DNA of 7,325 bases. Source: Bacteriovoracaceae bacterium. GTDB lineage: Bacteria > Bdellovibrionota > Bacteriovoracia > Bacteriovoracales > Bacteriovoracaceae. How positions within the stretch are numbered: position 1 is the stretch's first letter; each line of letters starts with the position of its first letter. A program made the position numbers and the translations under genes. The notes under the pieces were generated by a model. It had not been told where the DNA came from, made no database searches, and saw nothing but the letters and a program-made list of their open reading frames with translations. Positions 1-5,070 of this stretch are shown here, one piece after another. The stretch covers positions 1 through 7,325 of the forward strand of contig CANEVK010000148.1 in NCBI GenBank assembly GCA_947442115.1. The letters are read 5' to 3'.

Positions 1-879
1 AATGAAAAAGGGCGTTGCCATCAAAAGGGCCACGGCAATGATTTGATTGGAGAGTACAAAATCAACTTTTAAAACAGTTTGGAGGTAGAAGAGGGCATAA
101 AACTGTCCGGTGTACCAGATCACTCCTTGGCCAGCCGTCGCCCCTAAAAGAGCAATGATCACCATCCGTCTATTTTCTGGATTCATGAAACTATCGCGTA
201 GAGGTGATTTTGATGTTCTACCATTTTGCTTCATCTCTTGAAAGACCGGAGATTCATGGAGCTTTTGACGAATAATCACTGAGACAATGACGAGGACGAT
301 GGATAATAAAAACGGAACTCGCCAACCCCAATCGCTGAAAACACTTTCACCAACAAGAGATCTCGTGGCAAGAATGACTCCTAGAGAAACAAAGAGTCCA
401 AGAGTCGCAGTGGTTTGAATGAAGCTGGTGTAGAAGCCTCGTTTGTCAGAGGGTGAGTGTTCGGCCACATAAGTCGCCGCTCCACCATATTCTCCACCGA
501 GAGCAAGGCCTTGGAGGAGTCTTAAAAGTAAAAGTAAAATGGGGGCGAATATGCCGATGCTTTGATAATTTGGCAGTAGCCCAATCAGAGTGGTAGAGGC
601 CCCCATGATGAGGAGAGTGACAAGAAAAGTATATTTTCTTCCAATCAAATCCCCGAGTCTTCCAAAAAAAAGGGCGCCAAAGGGACGTACTATAAATCCC
701 GTGGCGAAAGTGGCCAATGTGAGAAGGAGGCTGACCACTTCATCACCCTGAGGAAAGAACTGGTGAGAGATGATGGTGGCTAAACTTCCAAAAATGTAGA
801 AGTCATACCATTCAATAAGAGTGCCGGCCGAGGAAGCAAAGATCACTGTCCAAATATTGGACTTTGAAGAGGTCGTCAT
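1..879 (-). CDS. MFS transporter, metabolite:H+ symporter type (partial, C-terminus off the left edge)
   Basis: Inner-membrane secondary transporter of the major facilitator superfamily. 293 residues are visible and the frame is still open at base 1, so the C-terminal third or so (family members are usually about 430 residues) is missing. Visible signatures are GTLIEWYDFYIFG in the first membrane segment (residues 19-31), the MFS loop 2-3 motif as GRLGDLIGRK (73-82), RLLQGLALGGEYGG (120-133), and DWGWRVPF before segment 6 (183-190). These are typical of the proline/betaine (ProP), shikimate (ShiA) and alpha-ketoglutarate (KgtP) group, driven by protons. The substrate cannot be read from sequence. 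The start is ATG at 879 with a modest GGTGG ribosome site (884-888); an ATG 12 bases upstream in the same frame meets a stop after four codons. It lies 32 bases after the ceramidase-like gene, same strand, with a hairpin between, so co-transcription is likely but expression may be tuned separately. The family call is firm; the substrate is unknown. Confidence 0.93.
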   Translation of the reverse strand, partial: MTTSSKSNIWTVIFASSAGTLIEWYDFYIFGSLATIISHQFFPQGDEVVSLLLTLATFATGFIVRPFGALFFGRLGDLIGRKYTFLVTLLIMGASTTLIGLLPNYQSIGIFAPILLLLLRLLQGLALGGEYGGAATYVAEHSPSDKRGFYTSFIQTTATLGLFVSLGVILATRSLVGESVFSDWGWRVPFLLSIVLVIVSVIIRQKLHESPVFQEMKQNGRTSKSPLRDSFMNPENRRMVIIALLGATAGQGVIWYTGQFYALFYLQTVLKVDFVLSNQIIAVALLMATPFFI

Positions 880-892
880 TTTTCCACCATTA

Positions 893-916
893 GATAAAGG
901 AATGTTTTCCTTTATC
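893..916 (-). promoter_or_regulatory. Perfect 10-bp stem-loop between ceramidase-like gene and MFS gene
   Basis: GATAAAGGAA (893-902) and TTCCTTTATC (907-916) are exact inverted repeats around a 4-base loop. Read as minus-strand RNA, the stem contains the stop codon of the ceramidase-like gene (912-914) and ends 4 bases before the GGTGG ribosome site of the MFS gene. No U-tract follows on either strand, so it is not a standard rho-independent terminator. A processing or stability element, or a translational modulator inside an operon, fits better; that role is inferred. Confidence 0.6.
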
Positions 917-1640
917 GACTGGTTTGGGTCATTAATTTAGGCATCCTTCTTTCATAAACTTGGGTGGCATAAAGATAGGCAAAAAATAAACCTAAACTTG
1001 AGAAAATATGCCAAGTGGCGTGCCCTTGAAAGAAGTGATTATGAGGATCACACATCTTTCTTGAAACATCCAAGGCACTGAAGCTGATGGCAATGAGAAA
1101 AAAGAAATGTGTCATGATGAGATTCTTATAGGAATTTAGTGGAGATTCTTTGGCCAAAAAGTATTCTGTGATCAGGATGGCAGTAAAGAAAAGGAGAATC
1201 ATTATCTGTATCGGAAACCCCACACTATAACCAATCACAGTCAAAACCGGGAGGAGAGAATTAAGAAGAGAATAGGTTAAAACAGTACCAGCTTTTTTAA
1301 ACCCAAGCTTTTCAAGATTTATAAGGAGTGGAATAGAAGCTACAAGATACATTCCGATGAAATCCCCAAGCTGAGTAATCCAGGCATTCGTCGCATGATA
1401 AAAACCTGAAAGAAATCCAAGGGCCATAACGGCAAATGGGAAAAGCTTTAGCAGTGGATGCTCAGGTTTGAACTTTTGCTTTAAAAAAAGACCCATTAAA
1501 ACATATGCAAGATTTGACCAGGTATTGGCCGGTTCAGTTACGAAGCCCATGAGAGTGGCCTCACACCAATCCACATTGGCCCAACCCCATTTTCCTAAAA
1601 AATGCCAGACATGATTTGTTGGTAATCCCGGAAATTGCAT
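912..1640 (-). CDS. Ceramidase-like membrane hydrolase (alkaline ceramidase family, CREST superfamily)
   Basis: A 242-residue, multi-pass membrane protein with the metal site of alkaline ceramidases, enzymes that hydrolyse the amide bond of ceramides to release a fatty acid and a sphingoid base. DWCE sits at residues 24-27 and E36, in EPANTWSNL, matches the calcium-site region of human ACER3. The zinc and catalytic set also keeps its spacing: S78, H82 four residues on, D93 eleven after that, and the pair H207/H211 (GHATWH). About seven hydrophobic segments are visible, as the family expects. The position equivalent to the ACER3 calcium-site Asn24 appears to be Thr29. The start at 1640 has an excellent AAGGAGGAG ribosome site (1644-1652). 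It precedes the MFS gene in the same orientation and is divergent from tetR. Family assignment rests on motif spacing and is strong. The true substrate in a bacterium (ceramide, phytoceramide, or another N-acyl lipid) is open. Confidence 0.88.
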   Translation of the reverse strand: MQFPGLPTNHVWHFLGKWGWANVDWCEATLMGFVTEPANTWSNLAYVLMGLFLKQKFKPEHPLLKLFPFAVMALGFLSGFYHATNAWITQLGDFIGMYLVASIPLLINLEKLGFKKAGTVLTYSLLNSLLPVLTVIGYSVGFPIQIMILLFFTAILITEYFLAKESPLNSYKNLIMTHFFFLIAISFSALDVSRKMCDPHNHFFQGHATWHIFSSLGLFFAYLYATQVYERRMPKLMTQTSR

Positions 1641-1653
1641 TTTCTCCTCCTTG

Positions 1654-1692
1654 GAATTTTCACCCCTTGATTTTCGCTCTATAATGAAATTC
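1654..1692. repeat. Imperfect inverted repeat over the tetR promoter, possible operator
   Basis: GAATTTTCA (1654-1662) and TGAAATTC (1685-1692) form an inverted repeat with one extra T in the left arm and a 22-base spacer. The left arm covers the candidate -35 box and the right arm starts at the last base of the candidate -10 box, in the spacer between the divergent tetR and ceramidase-like genes. TetR proteins usually bind shorter-spaced palindromes, so this is only a weak operator candidate. Confidence 0.25.
1657..1685 (+). promoter_or_regulatory. Candidate sigma70 promoter of the tetR-family gene
   Basis: A perfect TATAAT at 1680-1685 is preceded, with a 17-base spacer, by TTTTCA at 1657-1662 (four of six matches to TTGACA). 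It would start transcription about 30 bases before the tetR ATG, leaving room for the GGAAG ribosome site. The -35 box also lies just upstream of the ceramidase-like gene's ribosome site, so regulator binding here could affect both directions. Confidence 0.55.
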
Positions 1693-1724
1693 TTAATACT
1701 CGCATTTATTTTTGGAAGTCCATT

Positions 1725-2348
1725 ATGTCAAATAAGAAGATAAGTCCTCGAAAAAACGGTCTTCAGGATCGAGCTAAAGATACCATTGAGACCATTATCG
1801 AAGCCACGACTCAGCTTTTAGAGGAAAAGGGCTGGATGAGTCTGAGTACTAACAAGATCGTGGAAAGGGCCGGAGTGAGTATCGGGACACTTTATCAATA
1901 TTTTCCCAACAAGGAGTCCATTCTACATTCTTTAGTTGAGAGTTTATTTAATACACTCGCTCAAGAAATGCTTCAAACCATCGAGACTTTGGATTTAAGG
2001 GAAAAAAATCTTAAAGAAGCCATAGAGCTCCTGGTTGATAAATTTTTCTATCGTCATGAAAATAAAAAAAATCTTCTCTCTCAATTTCTTATGTCCTCAG
2101 TTTCTGTGGAGCACTTGAAATTTATGATTCAAAATGACCAAAAGTTGACTCAAGCCTTAAAAAATAAATTTCTTCCTTATGCGGGAGAGCTGAGGATTGA
2201 GAATTGGGATAGAACTATTTTTATCGTCTTGTATGCTTTAAAAGGTATTCACTTTGGTGTGCTCTTTTCAAAACCCAAAGCGACTCAGGAAGAGATAAAA
2301 AAAGAAGTAGCCACTCTTATTTATGGCTACTTAAATATAAAACACTAA
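1725..2348 (+). CDS. TetR/AcrR-family transcriptional regulator
   Basis: A 207-residue, one-component DNA-binding regulator. The N-terminal helix-turn-helix domain spans about residues 18-66: helix 1 runs through ETIIEATTQLLEEKGW, and LSTNKIVERAGVSIGTLYQYF (from residue 40) is the classic TetR recognition unit, with PNKESIL starting helix 4. The remaining roughly 140 residues are helical and divergent, as expected for a ligand-binding and dimerisation domain. The start is ATG at 1725 with GGAAG six bases upstream. It is divergent from the ceramidase-like/MFS pair, the usual arrangement for a local repressor, and probably also controls itself. The ligand is unknown; a lipid or the transporter's substrate are guesses. 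Its last four bases overlap the stop of the convergent secreted-protein gene, and its final codons contain that gene's terminator. Confidence 0.92.
   Translation: MSNKKISPRKNGLQDRAKDTIETIIEATTQLLEEKGWMSLSTNKIVERAGVSIGTLYQYFPNKESILHSLVESLFNTLAQEMLQTIETLDLREKNLKEAIELLVDKFFYRHENKKNLLSQFLMSSVSVEHLKFMIQNDQKLTQALKNKFLPYAGELRIENWDRTIFIVLYALKGIHFGVLFSKPKATQEEIKKEVATLIYGYLNIKH
2297..2332 (-). terminator. Rho-independent terminator of the secreted-protein gene, inside the tetR coding sequence
   Basis: TGGCTACTT (2324-2332) and AAGTAGCCA (2305-2313) form a perfect 9-bp stem with a 10-base loop. Read on the minus strand, the hairpin is followed by C and then seven T (2303-2297), the textbook intrinsic terminator layout, beginning 12 bases after the stop codon at 2345. 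On the plus strand it is followed by TAAATATAAAAC style sequence without a T-run, so it should work mainly in the minus direction. Confidence 0.85.
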
Positions 2349-2854
2349 AGATTTTTTGACTTACCTTCGAGCATATAATTTTCTAAAAGCGGGACTCCGG
2401 TGTGGAGGATGAGTTTGATATTATCCCAGCCAAGACCTGGAGCCTGGGGATGATAGACAAGAAAAATTTCTGATTTTTTGTTATCCGGAATAATGTGAAT
2501 CAGGTGAGCATCATGGAGATCATGGTACTTTGTTCGCCCTTTATAATAGACAGTCGCCTCTTCAATCTTCATCGACTTTAATTGCTCGAGCTCAAGGTAA
2601 CCGCGCTCATCAAGAAAGATGGCCGGTAGCTTTTGCTTATAGATACCTTTTAAGTATTCACTTGGAACAGGAACAAGCCCCTTTTTAAATATTTCATAAT
2701 TAAAATTAATGAGGACAGAATCTTCATTCATGGATTGGGCCTTCGCCAAAAGAGATCCACCTTTGTGAAGTTTGCCCGGAAGAATTTCAAATTTTGAATG
2801 TTCGTTTGCCATAACACCTACTGCAAAAAATAACGCTATTAATAAGTTTTTCAT
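2345..2854 (-). CDS. Secreted protein of unknown function
   Basis: A 169-residue protein that I do not recognise. Residues 1-16 (MKNLLIALFFAVGVMA) form a clear signal peptide with a probable cleavage before NEHSK; there is no lipobox cysteine, so the mature protein of about 153 residues should be soluble in the periplasm or outside the cell. It has no cysteines and no further membrane segment. A His-rich patch, HDLHDAHLIH (111-120), has histidines every three residues, with further histidines at 135 and 151; metal binding is possible but speculative. The start at 2854 is supported by GGAGGG about five bases upstream. The gene has its own terminator inside tetR, so it appears to be a stand-alone unit. 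It is divergent from the exported cysteine peptidase, which may hint at linked roles outside the cytoplasm, but no direct evidence ties them. Confidence 0.82.
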   Translation of the reverse strand: MKNLLIALFFAVGVMANEHSKFEILPGKLHKGGSLLAKAQSMNEDSVLINFNYEIFKKGLVPVPSEYLKGIYKQKLPAIFLDERGYLELEQLKSMKIEEATVYYKGRTKYHDLHDAHLIHIIPDNKKSEIFLVYHPQAPGLGWDNIKLILHTGVPLLENYMLEGKSKNL

Positions 2855-2875
2855 ACCGGCCCTCCGTGTCCATTA

Positions 2876-2904
2876 ACGATAGCGAGGGAATTACCGTATG
2901 AAAA
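2876..2904 (-). promoter_or_regulatory. Candidate promoter of the secreted-protein gene
   Basis: On the minus strand, TTTTCA (2899-2904) is followed after 17 bases by TATCGT (2876-2881); each box has four of six consensus matches. The -35 box is identical to that proposed for tetR. Transcription would start shortly before the GGAGGG ribosome site, giving a short leader. Confidence 0.35.
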
Positions 2905-2957
2905 GAGTAAGTTATTCCAATTAATGGCCAAGAGTGGCTTTATTCGAGGTTTATTTC

Positions 2958-2966
2958 TGCTATCAT
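2958..2966 (+). promoter_or_regulatory. Candidate extended -10 promoter of the cysteine peptidase gene
   Basis: TGCTATCAT fits the extended -10 pattern (TG, one base, then a good -10 box TATCAT at 2961-2966). The -35 region is poor (TTTATT at 2939-2944, 16-base spacer), which extended -10 promoters tolerate. The start point would lie close to the AGGAG ribosome site at 2976-2980, giving a very short leader. Confidence 0.45.
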
Positions 2967-2986
2967 CTTACATGTAGGAGAATATT

Positions 2987-3799
2987 ATGCTTAGTGTAGC
3001 CGTTCTGCTGGTTAATTTGGTTTTTGCTGAATCAAATCCCCTGAGTCATCAGGAAATTGTAAAGCATTTTCAATCCAAAACTCACCTCTCGGAAACGAAG
3101 CCTTCAAAAAGACCCATGATGCCCATGGAGCGTCGACCTCAAAGGGGTCGTGTGCGCTCTTTTCATCTTCCCAAAGATGTAAGCCCTCTCGTTGATTTAC
3201 GCTATAGAGATACGGCCAGTAAAAGACAATTCGGAAGCACCTGCTCAAGTTTTGGATTAGTGGCCTCGATAGAGAACGCTCTTTACGAGCAAGCTCCTAT
3301 GGATCTTTCTGAGAGGCATCTGTGGAATAAATATTTAAAGTACAGTTCTGAAGCGGCGATTAAAGCGGCCTTAAATAAAGGTCCCATCACTGAGGAAGAG
3401 TACTGGCCCATGAACCGCTGGTTTCCACATTTTGGCTTTAAAAAAGCCGCCCGTGCTCGCCTGTTAGAAGCTCCTTACATTGAAGATAATCTTGCTGTGG
3501 CCCTTAAGGCCCTCGATGCAAATAGACCGGTTTATTTAGGACTAAGCGTGACTGACTCTTTATACGCTTGTCATAAAGTGGTTGATCCGAGTTCACCTAC
3601 AAATGGTGGTGGTCATGCTGTGAGTATTGTAGGGTATGGACTTGATCAAAATATTCCAGGTGGTGGCTATTTTATTATTAAAAATAGTTGGTCAGCAGAC
3701 TGTGGAGAGAAGGGGTATCAATTTGTCCCTTTCAACTACTGCCTTCGTGACGACATGTATTGCATCATGTGGGACATTAAGAAAGTAGGACTTAAATAG
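2987..3799 (+). CDS. Exported papain-like (family C1) cysteine peptidase
   Basis: A 270-residue endopeptidase of the papain fold. A signal peptide occupies residues 1-14 (ending LVFA, cut before ESNP), followed by a basic, proline-rich stretch of about 50 residues that may act as a short propeptide. The catalytic domain starts near residue 64: LVDLRYRD corresponds to the mature N-terminus of papains, Q81 is the oxyanion residue, C86 the nucleophile (FGSTCSSFG), LSERHLW (107-113) matches the papain LSEQELV segment, H210 lies in GGGHAVSIVGYG and N233 in IIKNSW. The triad is complete, so activity is expected. Oddities: the residue after the catalytic Cys is Ser, not Trp; Q81 and C86 are five apart instead of six; and the second Trp of the SWG-x-WGE segment is Cys239. 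The start at 2987 has AGGAG six bases upstream. It probably acts in the periplasm or is secreted. It ends two bases before the convergent udk stop. Confidence 0.9.
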   Translation: MLSVAVLLVNLVFAESNPLSHQEIVKHFQSKTHLSETKPSKRPMMPMERRPQRGRVRSFHLPKDVSPLVDLRYRDTASKRQFGSTCSSFGLVASIENALYEQAPMDLSERHLWNKYLKYSSEAAIKAALNKGPITEEEYWPMNRWFPHFGFKKAARARLLEAPYIEDNLAVALKALDANRPVYLGLSVTDSLYACHKVVDPSSPTNGGGHAVSIVGYGLDQNIPGGGYFIIKNSWSADCGEKGYQFVPFNYCLRDDMYCIMWDIKKVGLK

Positions 3800-3801
3800 A
3801 A

Positions 3802-4425
3802 TTATTTATCAGCTAATAAATACTTAAATTTAGCGCTAAATGTTTCCAGGACTTTGTCATAATCTCCAGAATCTTTGACCACATAATCAGCAAATTCTTT
3901 TGATGGTTCAACAAACTGATCATGCATCGGCTTCACTTGCTTGAAGAATTGATTATGAACACCTTCCGGTGTTCGACCTCGTTCGTGTACATCTCTCTCA
4001 AGTCGGCGCTTAAAACGTAAGTCTTGGGCAGTATCGAAAAAAATCATCTCATCAAACAGGACTCTGACATTTTCCGGATGGAAGATGAGGATTCCATCAA
4101 CGAGAATAATTTTTTTAGTCGGTTGATGATAAGTTTCAGTTTTTCTTTGATGAGTGGCAAAATCATAAATCGGAATTTGTGTGTCTTTACCTGATTTTAA
4201 CTGACGAAGCTTTTCGGCCAGGAGATCAAAATCGAGGGATGATGGGTGATCAAAATTAACTGACCCACCATCAAAATCAAACTTTGAGGATTGATCAATG
4301 TAAAAATTATCTTGATAAACAAGAGCGCAATGCTCTTGTCCAATCGACTCAAAAAGGGCCCGGGCAAAATATGTTTTACCAGAACCACTTCCACCTGCAA
4401 TACCTATGATTTTAATTTTATCCAT
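3802..4425 (-). CDS. udk: Uridine kinase
   Basis: Phosphorylates uridine (and usually cytidine) to UMP/CMP with a nucleoside triphosphate; cytoplasmic, pyrimidine salvage. At 207 residues it is close to E. coli Udk (213). The P-loop GGSGSGKT is at residues 11-18, and YQDNFY (37-42) carries the catalytic-base Asp39. FDHPSSLDFDLL (58-69) and IYDF (86-89) form the nucleoside site, LVDGILIF (108-115) is the Walker B-like strand, and RDVHERGR (144-151) is the arginine-rich lid. The gene is last in the URC1-URC4-upp-udk operon. Its ATG lies five bases after the upp stop and has no real Shine-Dalgarno sequence (only AAAGA), so translation probably depends on ribosomes finishing upp. Downstream it converges on the peptidase gene with two bases between stops and no convincing terminator. 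In this operon its likely job is to feed uridine into the UMP pool consumed by the URC enzymes. Confidence 0.93.
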   Translation of the reverse strand: MDKIKIIGIAGGSGSGKTYFARALFESIGQEHCALVYQDNFYIDQSSKFDFDGGSVNFDHPSSLDFDLLAEKLRQLKSGKDTQIPIYDFATHQRKTETYHQPTKKIILVDGILIFHPENVRVLFDEMIFFDTAQDLRFKRRLERDVHERGRTPEGVHNQFFKQVKPMHDQFVEPSKEFADYVVKDSGDYDKVLETFSAKFKYLLADK

Positions 4426-4430
4426 AATCT

Positions 4431-5060
4431 TTACTTTGTTTGAAAGAGTCGATCTCCAGCATCACCAAGTCCTGGAACAAGGTAGCCATCATTGTTCATT
4501 TCTTTCTCTATGTTCACAGCATAAATTTCGACATCTGGATGAGCTTTTTGAAGGCGCTCCAATGCTTGCTGACTGACAAGGATCGACATGATTTGAATTT
4601 TTTTAACTTCATAACTTTTGAGCCGCTCAATCGCTGCTGAAATCGTATCTCCAGTGGCTATGAGTGGATCACATAGTATGGCCGTACGACCTTTAATATC
4701 TGTCGGCATTTTAAAATAATACTCAACCGTCGTATTCACAAATTTATCTCGGTAGATTCCAATAAATCCCGCTGAGGCAAAAGGAATCATAGAAAGCACA
4801 CCATCGAGCATACCATTTCCTGCGCGCATAATAGACACGACAACGGGCACACTCACGATGCGATCAACTTTCATCTTTGCCAGAGGTGTTTCAATTTCTG
4901 GATGATCGAAATCTTTCCAGTTTTTCATCACTTCATAAGCAAGAATTTTTGAAACCTCTGTCACAAGAGCGCGAAATTCATTCGAGTTCGTTGTTTTATC
5001 TCTGAGATAACCTAGTTTATGACGAAGAAGTGGGTGATCAATAATATGTAAGTTGCTCAT
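4431..5060 (-). CDS. upp: Uracil phosphoribosyltransferase
   Basis: Converts uracil plus PRPP to UMP and pyrophosphate in the cytoplasm. The 209-residue length matches the bacterial enzyme. IMRAGNGMLDGVL (77-89) is the conserved MLRAGLGMMDGVL region, and GIYRD (101-105) follows it. AILCDPLIATGDT (127-139) is the PRPP-binding loop, and DGYLVPGLGDAGDRLF (191-206) is the uracil-binding signature with the conserved C-terminal TK. The start at 5060 has AGGAGA at 5065-5070, and that ribosome site overlaps the TAG stop of the URC4 gene (5069-5071), pointing to translational coupling. In the URC pathway of yeast the equivalent step is URC6 (urg2 in fission yeast). Its position between URC4 and udk suggests a role in making UMP for degradation as well as for salvage. 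Confidence 0.95.
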   Translation of the reverse strand: MSNLHIIDHPLLRHKLGYLRDKTTNSNEFRALVTEVSKILAYEVMKNWKDFDHPEIETPLAKMKVDRIVSVPVVVSIMRAGNGMLDGVLSMIPFASAGFIGIYRDKFVNTTVEYYFKMPTDIKGRTAILCDPLIATGDTISAAIERLKSYEVKKIQIMSILVSQQALERLQKAHPDVEIYAVNIEKEMNNDGYLVPGLGDAGDRLFQTK

Positions 5061-5064
5061 AATT

Positions 5065-5070
5065 TCTCCT
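5065..5070 (-). promoter_or_regulatory. Ribosome binding site of upp overlapping the URC4 stop codon
   Basis: AGGAGA on the minus strand, four bases before the upp ATG. Its first two bases (AG) are also the last two of the URC4 TAG stop codon at 5069-5071. Ribosomes terminating on URC4 stop on top of the upp initiation signal, so the two proteins are probably made in linked amounts. Confidence 0.7.

Noticed and set aside
3012..3248. Minus-strand open frame opposite the peptidase gene
   Set aside because: Shadow frame with no ribosome site or recognisable protein features, fully covered by a well-supported gene.
3803..3822. A/T-only stem-loop TATTTAT...ATAAATA at the convergent ends of the peptidase gene and udk
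   Set aside because: Seven A-T pairs with no G-C and no proper T-tract; too weak to call a terminator in either direction.
3828..3841. 14-base perfect palindrome ATTTAGCGCTAAAT near the 3' end of udk
   Set aside because: It lies in coding sequence, has no loop or T-run suited to a terminator, and about one such palindrome is expected by chance in a window of this size.
3957..3974. 7-bp hairpin in udk with a GGAA (GNRA-type) loop on the mRNA
   Set aside because: It encodes the conserved arginine-rich lid region (RTPEGVH), is not followed by a T-run, and is most simply explained by the protein sequence.
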